64,000 bases of DNA from Thermothielavioides terrestris NRRL 8126 (Eukaryota > Ascomycota > Sordariomycetes > Sordariales > Chaetomiaceae): the NCBI RefSeq assembly GCF_000226115.1, contig NC_016457.1:6696001-6760000 (forward strand). Reading direction: 5' to 3'. The notes under the pieces are model-generated. The model was not told the origin of the DNA. It worked only from the letters and a program-made list of their open reading frames with translations, and did no database searches. The translations under genes were made by a program, and so were the position numbers. The first letter of the stretch is position 1, and each line of letters opens with the position of its first letter. Shown one piece after another: positions 1-10,219 of this stretch.

Positions 1-125
1 GCGGCGCGGAAGGCGCGGTAGCGGTCCGGGGTCAGCGTCGCGGGCGTGAGGTTGCCCGCGCCGCCGTGGATGATCACGCGAGGCTGCACTCTGGCGGGCG
101 ACGGGGGTTGGCGCTTGTATTCCAT
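1..125 (-). CDS. Isoaspartyl peptidase / L-asparaginase-like protein, N-terminal part
   Basis: The minus strand opens with ATG at 125-123 and reads MEYKRQPPSPARVQPRVII, followed at once by HGGAGN, then runs off the window edge after 41 codons. The IIHGGAGN motif near the N-terminus is characteristic of plant-type L-asparaginases/isoaspartyl peptidases (Ntn-hydrolases), which are made as a precursor, cut before a catalytic Thr, and hydrolyse asparagine or isoaspartyl dipeptides in the cytosol. The catalytic Thr lies outside the window, so activity cannot be judged. The start is the only ATG in this frame close to the motif. The family call rests on one short motif and its position; the rest of the protein would settle it. 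Confidence 0.75.
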   Translation of the reverse strand, partial: MEYKRQPPSPARVQPRVIIHGGAGNLTPATLTPDRYRAFRA

Positions 126-1913
126 GGTTTGCGGATGCTTTGAAGTTACTGGATTGTCTTTCGCGTTTTCTTAGTTTAGTTTGGAGTTCAACGCAACACT
201 CGAAACTGGTCGGGGGGGGGCTGGGGATGTTGCAGCGAGCCGGGCGGAACCGGCGATAGGCCGGATGGGCGGGTTGATAAGGAATCCGGGGCCTCCACTT
301 CTGTGCTATCTGCTTCCGGGTTAATCCCGAGGTAGGCAATGGCCGGCCCCGGATGCCCTTTTTCGGCAGGTCAGGGCAGATTGCCATCGGAGGCGGAGGA
401 TGCGGACATCCAGAACGGATGAACCAATGATGTTTTGCGCGAAGCGGTAGCGTCATTCAGAAAGGATCGCTGGCTCCCTACTCTAGCTTGTTCGCATCGT
501 GATCCCATGTTTACATACCTGGCCGGAGTTCCAGCAATGGTATAACGGCAACGGCCTGAAGGAATCGACCCCTTCCGCACTTGCCCAGGAATCCGACTCC
601 TTCTGCCTCGCTTCAATTACGCCGCTGATTCCTTACATTGATGTCCAATTGGGCCCCGGACCCGAAGAGGTTTATGTGATTCCAATCCTCGGCCAACCAT
701 GCTGCGCCGTCTGTTTCGCAGAGTCCTTCCCGGAAGAGGGAAAGCGGTTCGGGAGCAAGATGAAGGTAGCTAGGTACCAGGTAGTCTTCGCTGGATTCTT
801 CTTCTTCTACCTCAATGTCAAGGTGGGTTTTTGACTCCAATTTGCGCAACGACCGTCCCGGAGAGCTGGCTGGGTACAGGCGCACACCCAACCTTCGAGA
901 CACCCCTGAGCATCCGCACTCATCCTCCACCTAGTCCCCCTTGCTTCCATCACCCATTTCAATAGCCAAACCCACCAGCCGCAGCAACCCCCAACTCCCC
1001 TTCCTACCTTTCCCAACCCGACATCACCATCCCCATCTCCCGCTCCTCCTCCATCCCAATCGACAACACCCTCCCCTCAGGCACGAACCTCATCCCACCA
1101 ACGCAGGCCGTCAACCGCCTCGGGTTCCACGGCATGGTGCGCGACTCGCTGGCTCGGCTCACGGCCGATCCGCTCCGCGTGGGCCTGCACCTGAACGCCG
1201 GCCGGCCGGTCGCGCATCCAAGGCAGTTCGTCCCCTGGCTGGCGGGACAGTGGGAGGATGCGAGCTTTTGGTTTGGTGGGACGGCGTTGTGCGAGGTGGA
1301 TAGCGGGAGCGGCGGTCGGGGTCGGGGACAGCTTTGATGGTCGCTTTGGCGCCAGATTCTTTAAGGCGGGATGGGTGGGAAGGGTGGGTTGGGTAGGAGA
1401 GGGGGAGATGGGCAAGGGCATGGGTATGCGGGGGTTGTTCAATGGGGGGTGCTCGGGGTGAGAAGGGGGCGGAGTGAGGAGCCCATGTACTCTCAACCAT
1501 CCTACGAAAGGCCGTTTTCTTAGCTCCCTTCGTAGCTTCCTTCAAAGCACCGCCAAGTGTGCTACTGCACCTGGCGCGCTCACGCGACTCTCGCCTGGCA
1601 CTGCTACTTTGGATAAGGCACACTGGAAAGATGGCAGTGCGGGAAGTTGCCACTCATGAAATGGAAGTGGTCGGCATGTGCTTCCTTCTTCTCTGTCTCG
1701 ACTGGAGAACAACGCAAACATGTCTGGTGTCGAACTGGTCCGATTGTTCACGCCATCCTGTCGCGTCAACATCAGCGCCCACAGCATCAATACTCATCAC
1801 ACCCGTAGCCCATCCCAGCCAGCCATTTTCGACTGTGGCCTTTCCAGTCTTCGTTTCGTCACTGCGACATCCCAACAGCCCGGACTCTGAATGAGCCGGC
1901 AGTTGCTGCTACC
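126..1913. other. Intergenic stretch with weak, unassigned open frames
   Basis: No convincing gene is visible. A plus frame at 499-834 (111 codons, MIPCLHTWPEFQQW...) and a plus frame through about 990-1337 (…TLPSGTNLIPPTQAVNRLG…) look mildly protein-like. The latter faintly recalls the segment after the ExxR helix of fungal P450s, but it has no ExxR and no heme-binding Cys, so it could at most be a remnant. The first part must hold the promoter of the minus-strand gene that starts at 125. Confidence 0.4.
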
Positions 1914-2801
1914 ATGGACCCGGGCCAAATGGAACTCGTCGTCGATGGAGTCAGGATCGATGAGCCAAACGGACACGCGATCCCGGTGAGCGCAGCAGCG
2001 GTGTTGCCTTATCTCTTGACAACGGTCTTTTGCTGACTGACTCTGCGCTAGAACGTGCCGGTCCATCTCTCGACCGCCGGCGAACAGCCTGCGGGACTGC
2101 AACACGCTGCAGAACCTCAACGCGCTGCGCAATGGCAACTGGCCGCGCAACGGCGACACGACGCGGAAGAGCTAGGCGACGAGGAAGAGGAAGACGACGA
2201 TGAAAAATGGCCGTACTGGAAGCTAGAGCAGCAGTACGACTACTCCTTGGAGCAATTGATGGAGAAAAAACAGGACCTCGCCATCGCGCACGAGGAGCTG
2301 GAGATGGTCAAGGACAGACTGGCCGAGGCCCGGCGAGAGCTGCGGGAGCTCAAGGGCGAGCCGGAGCCCGACGAACAGCCGTTCGAAGAATCCGATCCTA
2401 GCACCCCGTCATCGCCGATGGACCCGCGGTTGCGGCGCGCCCACGCAATTTTGCGCGACAAGCGGATGCAACTGGGTTGGGCGAGGGACCGGCTGGACGT
2501 CGCGTGGTGCGAGCTCAAGCCGGCCCTGGAAAAGCTCGCGGCGCTCAAGCAGGAGCTCAAAGAAGCACGCGAGCAGGGGAGCCGGATCGAGGCACTCCAG
2601 GAGGAGGCCGAGGAAAGGGCCGCGGACCTGCAACAGCAGGTCACTGACTTGACGACCGAGCTGGAGCGGGCGCGGGGCGAGGTGCGGGCGTGTAATGAGG
2701 ACTTGAGGGACACGGCGTTGGAACTGATCAAGACCAAGGAGGAACTGGAGGCGGCGAACCGGAAGATTAAGGCTATGGAAAGTGGTAACACTAGTAAGTA
2801 G
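1914..2801 (+). CDS. Acidic coiled-coil protein, two exons
   Basis: Exon 1 is 1914-1985 and exon 2 is 2052-2801, giving 273 aa. The 66-nt intron 1986-2051 has GTGAGC at the donor, a CTGAC branch site and TAG at the acceptor. It contains an in-frame TGA, so splicing is required to join the upstream ATG (Kozak-like ACCATGG). After a short N-terminus (MDPGQMELVVDGVRIDEPNG) comes an acidic patch (EELGDEEEEDDDEKWPYW, about residues 58-75). Nearly all the rest is heptad-like Leu/Glu/Lys/Arg sequence typical of a long coiled coil, with a Pro/Asp break around residues 115-130. No catalytic motif, signal peptide or membrane segment is seen. It is probably a structural or scaffold protein; no family is recognised. 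Confidence 0.8.
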
Positions 2802-3660
2802 GGGGGTGGGAAACTCGGATGACGGGGCCGGGCCGGGGCACAGCGACGGGTGTGGTGTGAGCCAGCGGAAAATCGTTAGGAAAAGAAGATTAGTTGAATA
2901 ACGAAACTTCCAGCGTGTTGTTCCCTTATTACAAGGCTCCGAACAATTCAACTCTATTCAATTCAACCCAATCCAATCCAACGCAATTCAACGCAATTTG
3001 GCCCTGTTGTCAATCAATCTGGGCCCTGGAATTGACTTGGTTCGAATTGATTCGATTGCCAAGACCACATACTAGCGAGCGCCTCTCGAGACCCTGCCCA
3101 ACCCAACCTAGCCAGCCACCACAGCCACCACAGCCACCACCAACTTCCCTGCTTTTTTCCCACTCTCTTGGTCTGGCATACAAACGGAGCAGTCACAGAG
3201 TCATCAAGCATATTGACTTTAACTGTGCCAACCGAAAAGAGCCGGAAAAAAAGGTAGGTTGCTGTCAGGGTTAGGGATATATATGGCGATTGACGAGAAT
3301 TGACAACGAATTGATCAAGTTCAATCAAGTCAATCACCGCCACGGTCTAGGCAATTCAATCCAATTCGAGCCTCATACTTGAATTGATTGAGTTGTTCGG
3401 AGCCTTGCCTTATTATATTCAAGTGTTGTGTTTGATAATGGTTCAGTTTCTCAATCCTTCCCCCCTAGTCCGGATACAAAGGACAGGCAACCTGCTCCTT
3501 CGACCTTCAACCTTTGACCCCTTTGCGATCTCGAGCTTTTCCGTCCCAAAACTGCCAGCACAGCGACCTCCGCCATTTTGCTCTGTTCTGTCACCACTGG
3601 CCGGAGCCTGGTCCAGCTGCGTCGGTGTCGACCCTAACCCTGATCAGGGCCGCGAAGGGG
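2802..3660. repeat. Gene-free stretch with degenerate CAATT/CAATC-rich simple sequence
   Basis: Two segments (about 2940-3060 and 3290-3420) are built from variants of CAATT, CAATC and CAACG, partly in reverse orientation as AATTG/GATTG. Between them is a short (CCACCA)n-like piece near 3117-3145. No coding frame with support was found. Confidence 0.5.
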
Positions 3661-3666
3661 AAAAAA
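3661..3666 (-). terminator. Pol III terminator of the tRNA-Glu gene
   Basis: Six A on the plus strand equal TTTTTT on the minus strand, four bases beyond the 3' end of the tRNA. This is the expected RNA polymerase III stop signal. Confidence 0.75.
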
Positions 3667-3670
3667 GTGA

Positions 3671-3762
3671 CTCGGATACCGGGAGTCGAACCCGGGGCTG
3701 TTGAGAGAGCAGTCACTCCTGAGGAGTGAGAGTCAACGATGTTACCGCTACACCATACCCGA
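3671..3762 (-). tRNA. tRNA-Glu (anticodon CUC) with a 21-nt intron
   Basis: The minus strand folds as a cloverleaf. The acceptor is TCGGGTA/TATCCGA (one G-U pair) with discriminator G, as expected for Glu. The D stem is GTGT/ACAT with loop AGCGGTA. The anticodon stem is GTTGA/TCAAC, and the T arm is CCGGG-TTCGACT-CCCGG. The anticodon stem closes only if about 21 nt after position 37 are removed, the canonical place for a nuclear tRNA intron. The loop is then CTCTCAC with anticodon CTC. The intron itself contains a small self-complementary CTCCTCAGGAG. The internal A box (TGGTGTAGCGG) and B box (GGTTCGACTCC) are present. Intron ends are ambiguous by one base. Confidence 0.93.
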
Positions 3763-3968
3763 TTAGTCGAGTGTGGTTCCGACCAGTTGTTGCGTGATGC
3801 AACGGACCAGCACCTTTTATTCCGGCTCTTGGAACCGGGATTGCATAGGAGAAAACAGCACTAGAGCCGGGGTTCGGAAGCGTCACAAGTAGGAGTGCAG
3901 TGCCCGGGATGCCATATGTAACACCAGTTACCGTGTCAAGCAACGCAGATGTATCCTCTATCCCGAGT

Positions 3969-5050
3969 CTAAGCGCTGCCCTCTCCGTCAACAAGAGCCT
4001 CAGCCTTGACCAGGACCGGCACAACAGCCCCCGGCGAGACCCTCACCACCGGGTGCCCAATCGCCTCATAGAGCGCGTGGATCGTGCCCGAGTGGGCGGT
4101 CACCGAGACGATGGACGCGCTGTCATTCGCAAAGAGATCCTCCAGAAAGCCTTCCGCCCTGACGGCGTGCTCCGCCAGCGTCTCCCGGACATCCGGCCGC
4201 CACAGCTCGTCATGCTCCGCAAAACCCGCCTCGATGGCGAAGCCCGGGTGGTGGTCCCGGATCCACGTGCGCGTGCGCCGCCGGTCGCACGTGTGCACGC
4301 CCAGCCGCTCGCGCAGAAGCTCCTTGACGACGGGCCGGAAGGGCGGCACCGCCACGGCCGGCTCGTCCCCCTCCGCCGTCTCCGGTGGCGGCGGCGTCAG
4401 CCCGGTGAACGCCTTCTCGCACGTCTCGAGGCAGCGGGCCAGCGGGCTCGCGTAGTGCCGCGTCGGCAGCGGCAGTTTCTGGGTCGCGGCTGCGTCCTCC
4501 CAGAAGGCCTTCATGGCGAGGGCCTGGCTTGTGCCGCGCTCGGTCAAGTGGGCGTCGAACCAGGTGGTCTTGCCGTCGCCGTCTAGCTTCGCCCAGTATG
4601 CCTGCCGGCGGCGAGGAGAAGGAGCATCAGCGGCTTGGCAGCGGGGACGCGGGCAGGGGTGAGGGATGGAATTGAGGAGTGCCTGCCTACCTCCCACGCG
4701 GCGGTCCCGACTTCGGCCTCCTTCACGTTGTGGTAGCCCTCGCCGTGGCGGGCGGCGTAGAGGAGCTTGTACACGGTCCTGCCGCCGCCGACGCGGTTGA
4801 GATGGTCCAGGTAGTACGCGAAGCGCTCCCAGGCGTGCCTCTCCCGCCGCGGGTCGAATGCATCGTCTGTTTCGTAGGACCGGTCAAGCAAGCCCAGCCC
4901 GGGTAGCGTTGTCTTGTGTGCGGTCAGGGGGTGCGACCGAGATTCCAGGGGGCCGGTGCTTACCGCGTCTGAAGGAGGACTTGCGGGTCTGTCCTGCTCG
5001 AAGAAGCCGAGGACAGCCGTAAAGCGAAACTTTGGTGCTTTTACTGTCAT
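3969..5050 (-). CDS. Histidine phosphatase superfamily (phosphoglycerate mutase-like) protein
   Basis: Exon 1 runs 5050-4691 and exon 2 4601-3969, giving 330 aa. The 89-nt intron 4602-4690 (GTAGGC…GGCAG) joins AAWE to AYWAKLDGDG in phase 0. Residues 101-104 are RHGE followed by GYHN, the catalytic phospho-histidine motif. A second conserved His lies in TAHSG (H290), and RxxQ/ExxS-like features are scattered between. This matches the fungal branch of the family in which 'RHGxGYHN…W…DxxLTxxG' is conserved (here FDAHLTERG). Members remove or transfer phosphate from small molecules; the substrate cannot be told. No signal peptide is seen. The gene is divergent from the APH-type kinase at 5514 and shares its upstream region. 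The stop TAG is at 3971-3969. Confidence 0.9.
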
Positions 5051-5513
5051 AGTACTCGGTAGCCTGAGATTGCTCTGTGAGATCGACGGTAGCCCCTGAT
5101 TGCGGTTATGTCAGTGCCTCTGGTCCTTGAGGTATTTAGCGAACCGTCACTCCGGCTGTGAGGCGCATATATAACACGCGCGAGGGAGAAATGGCCAGGA
5201 AATTGGGTTCAGAACAACAAACCGACATACGAATATCTCTGACTACTTTCGTAAGCTACAAAACTGGCTCGATGTGGTCGTCGAGCGTATCTGCTGGCGT
5301 GGTGGTGATTGTGCTTGTCAGTCTGGCCCGGGGCTCTCCTGCAGCCCCCCCGGATGAGTGCCAAGACGCCAACAAAACGCACTGCAGCGGGATATCCACG
5401 TGGGCGCTGTGGCACTGGCACTGGCCCAAATCTAGCGGCCACACGCGAATCTCACCACGACCTAGGATGGCTGTGATTCTCTTTACTACGCCAAACATGA
5501 ATGCCGGACCATC
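5051..5513. promoter_or_regulatory. Shared upstream region of two divergent genes, with a TATA-like box
   Basis: The 463 bp separate the start codons of the phosphatase (minus) and the APH-type kinase (plus). A TATATAA lies at 5168-5174. An ATG at 5272, 104 bp beyond it, opens a frame starting MWSSSVSAGVVVIVLVSLAR, which looks like a signal peptide. That frame overlaps the kinase start and may be chance, an upstream ORF, or a small secreted peptide. Confidence 0.45.
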
Positions 5514-6494
5514 ATGGCCAGTCTGGCCGGCACCGGATACCCGCCAACTCCAGTTATCGGAGAGGACCAATCTTTTTCAGCACCCCAAACAGCGACACAT
5601 CCAGATCACGGCGATAACGATGACTCCATTTCGGCTAGCGAGTTCAACCGCCGCCTCCGGAGAATGTACCGGGAGAGAATGCTAGCCAAGGGGATAAGGG
5701 TCCCGGACTCACCGCCTCCGCCACCAAAGGGATCCATCCACCCTCTGGCGCAATCGCTACTGGACGCAGGCGGCACAGTCATCTATGAAAAGTTGACCTG
5801 CTGCCTCATTAAGCATGTGTGCGGCACTCGGGTGACCAAGTTCCGGAGCCTAGGATTCCGTCGTGCCGAGGCCGAAGCGATGCGCTTTGTTTCTGCACAC
5901 ACCTCCATCCCCATACCCCGCGTATACGACGTCGGGGAGCGCCATCTTACTATGGAATTCATCGAGGGCGAAACCCTCGCCACGGCGTGGGACAAACTCT
6001 CAGCCGAGGACAGACTCCTAGTAACCCGCCAACTCAGGGATTACGTCGGCCAGCTCCGCACTTTCAAGAGCCCAGACGGTCTCATCTGCTCCTTCGACGG
6101 GGGACCGGCTGTCGACGCCCGTCGCCTGTGCCACGTCGAAGGCGGGCCGTTCGCCACCGAGGCGGCGTACAACGATTTCTTGGTGTCGGACCTTCTCGGC
6201 AAGCACGCGAGCATCCGCGACATGATCCGCTCGCAGATGCGTACGGACCACGAGATCGTGCTGTCTCACGGCGACCTGCACGACATCAACATCATGGTCC
6301 GGCCGGGGGCTGGCGTCGTGGCCATCGTCGACTGGGAGCTGGCTGGGTACTACCCGGAGTATGTTGACCTGGTCAGGCTCTTCCGCTCGTCCTGGTTGTG
6401 TGGCTACTACGATGAGCTCCTCAACATCTTTCCGCGGCGCTACGACGCCGAGTTCGTTGTCGACCAGACCATCACACACTGGAGCGCGCGTTGA
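5514..6494 (+). CDS. Aminoglycoside phosphotransferase (APH)-fold kinase-like protein
   Basis: This is a single exon of 326 aa. Residues 252-259 read HGDLHDIN, the Brenner-type catalytic loop of APH/choline kinase-like enzymes, and residues 273-275 (DWE in IVDWELAGYYPEYVDL) supply the metal-binding Asp. N-lobe features include VTKF with a plausible ATP-binding Lys, then AEAEAMRFV and IPIPRVYDV, as in the large fungal family of APH-domain proteins of mostly unknown substrate. A resistance role should not be assumed. ATG 5514 was chosen because the frame upstream is closed. The frame ends at TGA 6492-6494 but stays open afterwards with coding-like sequence (next entry), so the stop may be a nonsense mutation. 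Divergent partner: the phosphatase at 3969-5050. Confidence 0.85.
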   Translation: MASLAGTGYPPTPVIGEDQSFSAPQTATHPDHGDNDDSISASEFNRRLRRMYRERMLAKGIRVPDSPPPPPKGSIHPLAQSLLDAGGTVIYEKLTCCLIKHVCGTRVTKFRSLGFRRAEAEAMRFVSAHTSIPIPRVYDVGERHLTMEFIEGETLATAWDKLSAEDRLLVTRQLRDYVGQLRTFKSPDGLICSFDGGPAVDARRLCHVEGGPFATEAAYNDFLVSDLLGKHASIRDMIRSQMRTDHEIVLSHGDLHDINIMVRPGAGVVAIVDWELAGYYPEYVDLVRLFRSSWLCGYYDELLNIFPRRYDAEFVVDQTITHWSAR

Positions 6495-6593
6495 TGGTTT
6501 GCCGCGCTTGAGGAGGAGCGTTCAGATGCTGAGTGGTTTAGGTCGGAGGTATCATTCGGTATATGGCACAACACACGTCTCTTCCGTCGATGA
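6495..6593 (+). other. In-frame, coding-like extension after the APH stop codon
   Basis: Directly after TGA 6492-6494 the same frame continues for 32 sense codons (WFAALEEERSDAEWFRSEVS…) to a TGA at 6591-6593. The amphipathic, Trp/Glu-rich character fits the helical C-terminus expected for this family better than a random 3' UTR. It could be a premature stop, a readthrough tail, or coincidence. Confidence 0.4.
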
Positions 6594-7337
6594 AAGGAGC
6601 TGGCTGGACCTGGGGTATGAGCAGTAACGCTTGGACGGAGGAAGGCAGAATTTGCGACCAAGCTTCAGCGCACAGGCAGAGCAGTAGTCGCCTACCATCA
6701 TGGCAAGCTATGAAGTGTTTTCGGAGAGGACATCCTAATTCGCCGCTCTGGTTTTGAGCCTTGAGTTGCTCCAATAGATCATTTCAAGAAGAACGAAAAT
6801 AGCCAAGCCCGTCTCTAAAACGGTGACCCGCGCACTATGGTATACATCCCTGTGTCTATGGTAGCCAGTACCTGTTTATTTAGCAAAAGCAGTGTCAACA
6901 TCGATCTTGGCCGGTTTGACGGCAACCGACACACTGTCACCGGGAGGAGCGCCAGCAAGCCGGACCCGATATTGGCTCAATAGTTGGAGTCAGCACATAC
7001 TGTTGTCTTGTGGACGCCCATAGAACTCTACTCTACGTCTAGTTGCAGGATGAACCCAATGACCAATGTCTTCGGCACTGCCGGTTGTGATCGTCTCTGG
7101 GTGCGTTGCACTGCATGGGCTCGCATTACTAAGGGAGACACCAACCTGCATGTGCTGACGAAGCACTGGTCCCAAAAACAGGTATTCCTCCATTCGCACA
7201 ACATACGCAGAATGCGAACCTGTAGGCAGCTGCGGGAATGGGGAGATGGTCCCGCGAAGAGCAGAAATAATAAGCCGTGGACCCCGTCTCATCCTCTCAC
7301 CGCGACGGGCAAGACAGGAACCCAACAGCCCGTCATC
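6594..7337. other. Intergenic stretch upstream of the P450
   Basis: No gene is seen. The P450 frame stays open upstream to about 6984 without a better ATG or a membrane-anchor-like start, so this is taken as promoter and leader. Confidence 0.5.
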
Positions 7338-9214
7338 ATGCTTCCTGAAGTCTTTGCGGCGGTTCGCGGACCGTATCTGGTCCCCGCGCTCGCCCTCGCG
7401 GTCCTAGCCTGCCTCGTATCAACCTATGTAGCTGCTTGGTACCGCCTCCGACACTTCTCAGGCCCGCGTCTCGCGTCGTTCTCCTATCTCTGGATGCTGC
7501 GCATCTGCCTCTCCGGCAAGCAAGCCGCCAGGTACGAGCACATCAACGACAAGTACGGCCATGTGGCGCGCATCGGCCCCAACGACCTCATCACCGACGA
7601 CCCGGAGCTCGTGCGGCGCATGAACGGCGCTCGCAGCGCCTACGGCCGCAGCTCGTGGTACTACGCGCTCCGCATGGATCCGTACGGCGAGGGCCTCTTC
7701 TCCATGATCGACACGGCGGCGCACGACCGGCTCAAGGGGAAGCTGGCGTTCGGCTACGGCGGCAAGGAGAACCCAGCCCTGGAGCGCGACGTGGACGAGC
7801 AGCTCGCCCGACTTGTGGGCCTCATCCGTCGCAAGTACATCTCCGACAACGAGCACACCAGGCCGCTCGATCTCGCCAAGGCCGCGCAGTACTTCACCAT
7901 GGACTCCATCACCAAGATCGCCTACGGCCGCGAGTTTGGCTTTCTCGACGCCGACGGTGATGTGTTTCGGGCCATCCAGAGCGCTGAGGAGGGCATTCCT
8001 TTCCTCGTGATTCTGGCCGAGATGCCCTTGCTCGGCCGCATATTCACGAATCCGTGGGTGCTGAAACTGGTCGGGCCCAAGAAGACTGACACAGGGGGGC
8101 TCGGAAGAATGCTAGCGTGAGACGGACTCTGCCTCTTTTACCCCTGTCTTTCCATTCTCCTCACGCCCAGCCTATTGAGTGCCAGCCTCTAATGGTCCAC
8201 TGGACTCATCCCAGAATCGCCGAGCAAGTCGTCGCCGAGCGGTTCGGACCCGACGCCCAAGACCACCGCGACATGCTCGGCGCGTTCATCCGCCACGGCG
8301 TCTCGCAGCGCCAGTGCGAGATCGAGGTGCCCTTCCAGATCGTCGCCGGCTCCGACACCACCGCCACCGCCATCCGCAGCACCATGCTGCACCTGGCCTC
8401 GACCCGGCACGCCTATACCAAGCTGCAGCAGGAGATCGACACGGCCGCCGCCGAAGGCCGCATCTCCAGCCCGGTCACGGCTGAGGAGGCTAAGAACCTT
8501 GAATATCTACAGGTATGAAACACCCTCCGTCCGCTCACCGGGGACGAAACACTAAATAACCACCCCCCTTCGGGAAACTTGCCCAGGCGGTGATCTACGA
8601 AGGCCTGCGCATCCACCCGCCCTTCTCGGGGCTGGTGATGAAGCAAGCGCCCCCGCACGGCGACACGCTGCCGGACGGCCGGTTCGTGCCGCCGGGCACG
8701 CGGGTCGCGCACAACACGCTCGCGCTGCAGCGCCGGCGCGACGTCTTCGGCGCCGACGCGGACGTGTTCCGCCCCGAGCGTTGGCTGGGGCTCGGCCCCG
8801 GCGCCGACGGCGACGGTGGTGATGATGATGAGGAGGATGATGATGCGAAGGCGGCGAGGAAGACGCGCATGCTGCAGACTACAGAGATGGTGTTTGGCTG
8901 GGGCCGGTGGGGGTGTGCGGGCAAGGCGGTGGCGTTTTTGGAGATGGGTAAGGCGTTGGTTGAGGTATGTTTCTGTCTCTTTTTCCCTGGTTTACGTGTT
9001 CGAGTGGAGGGAGAATTGCTGGGCTCCGCGGTGGAGAGTTGAAGCGCTGGCTGGACTGGACTGACAACTGCGCGATGACCAGTTACTGCGCCGGTTCGAC
9101 TTTGAGGTGCTGCACCCGGAGCGGCCGTGGCGTGAGGAGAACTTCAATATGTTCTTCCAGTCGGAGCTGTGGATGCGCGTGACGGAGCGGTTCCCGGAGG
9201 CGGCGAGGGGCTGA
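7338..9214 (+). CDS. Cytochrome P450 monooxygenase, four exons
   Basis: Exons 7338-8116, 8215-8512, 8587-8964 and 9083-9214 join in frame to 528 aa. All three introns are GT-AG. The N-terminus has an ER membrane anchor (about residues 12-35). The I-helix motif AGSDTT is at 304-309, ExxR is E364-R367 (EGLR), the PERF-type motif is FRPERW, and the heme motif is FGWGRWGCAG at 462-471 with axial ligand C469. The N-terminal half (ARIGPNDLITDDPELVRRM…) resembles the pisatin demethylase/benzoate-hydroxylase-like fungal P450s. Substrate is unknown; such enzymes oxidise hydrophobic small molecules or plant phenolics with a P450 reductase. Odd feature: a run GDGGDDDEEDDDAKAARK between the PERF and heme motifs, encoded by GAT/GAG-rich DNA. 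The gene is convergent with the cupin gene 391 bp downstream. Confidence 0.95.
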
Positions 9215-9604
9215 GGACGGCCTGCTGTGCTTACGGTTGTATGCGGAGAGTCGAGACAGTGATGGGCGAGAAACACAGGTTTTCATTTAATGTTGGGTAC
9301 CAATTTGAGCGAACATATATCTGAGTTTGGGGGAACGGGCTTGCCGGACCGCTGAGCAGTCCATCCGGGGGTTCACTTGTAAACATAAAGCTGACTACTA
9401 CCGTCCAAGATGCCTCGCCTCAACTCTTCATACTTCCCCTGTTCTCCTCGATATGCCAGCAATCGGGTATGAATGTTGAAAGTCATCATGCTACCACCAC
9501 AACCCAAATCAAACACTGAGCCTCCTTTTATGTCCGAGGCAGACAGCAATCCGCCTCCTGAGTCCTAACCCCGTCACCGTCGTACCCAGCGCCTCCCCCC
9601 TTTC

Positions 9605-10219
9605 TCAGTTCCCACTCGGCGGCAAACCGCTGTTCGTCCCCAGATCCTCGCCCATCTCCACGCCGCCGACCACCAGCGGCCGACAGTCCTGCAGCACAAA
9701 CATCATGCGGGCCCACTCGGTCTGGCTGCGGTTGACCCACTGGTGCTGGGTGGCGCGCTGGACGGCGACGTCGCCGCGCTTGAGCGTGCACCGCTCGCCG
9801 CTGTCGAGCACCATGTCGACGCTGCCCTCGAGGACGATGCCGTAGTCGAGGCTCTGGGTGCGGTGCATGCCGCAGGCGTAGCCGGGGGCGAAGTCGACGC
9901 ACCGCAGCACCGTGCCGCGCGGGTTGACCAGGCCGAGGCGGCCGGTCGCGACGACGCGCTCGTGCGCCGCCAGGTCCGCGTCGTCGTTCAGGTCCGGCGG
10001 GAACGTCGACGTCGTGTACGGCACCGCGAACGCGAGGTTGTTGTCGGCGTACGACGCCCAGGTGAACGGCCCGTGCGAGTGCACCACCGCCTTGCCCTCC
10101 GCGTTGTGGCCCGTGATGAAGCGCGTCAGCTGCGGGAGGTTGGAGATGGGCTCCGTCGAGATCGAGTCCGGGCCGGGGATGGCCGCGTCGGCGTTTGGGG
10201 TGGTCGGTTTGTCGCCCAT
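9605..10219 (-). CDS. Small cupin-domain protein
   Basis: This is a single exon of 204 aa. The start MGDKPTTPNA at 10219 was chosen; the frame continues upstream to an ATG at 10372, but that extra 51-residue segment looks non-coding. The cupin core is visible: motif 1 around PGYACGMHRTQSLDYGIVLEG (H119; the second metal His is replaced by Thr121) and motif 2 GDVAVQRATQHQWVN. Fungal cupins of this type (HSHGPFTWASYADNNLAFAVPYTT… upstream of the barrel) are often near metabolic clusters and are of uncertain function. One missing metal ligand suggests weakened or altered metal binding. The gene converges on the P450. Confidence 0.88.
   Translation of the reverse strand: MGDKPTTPNADAAIPGPDSISTEPISNLPQLTRFITGHNAEGKAVVHSHGPFTWASYADNNLAFAVPYTTSTFPPDLNDDADLAAHERVVATGRLGLVNPRGTVLRCVDFAPGYACGMHRTQSLDYGIVLEGSVDMVLDSGERCTLKRGDVAVQRATQHQWVNRSQTEWARMMFVLQDCRPLVVGGVEMGEDLGTNSGLPPSGN

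Noticed and set aside
499..930. Overlapping open frames on both strands as genes
   Set aside because: They exclude each other, have no domain, and neither has convincing start or intron signals.
990..1337. P450 fragment
   Set aside because: Only a vague resemblance (LPSGTNLIPPTQAVNR); no ExxR or heme Cys, and a normal P450 lies elsewhere.
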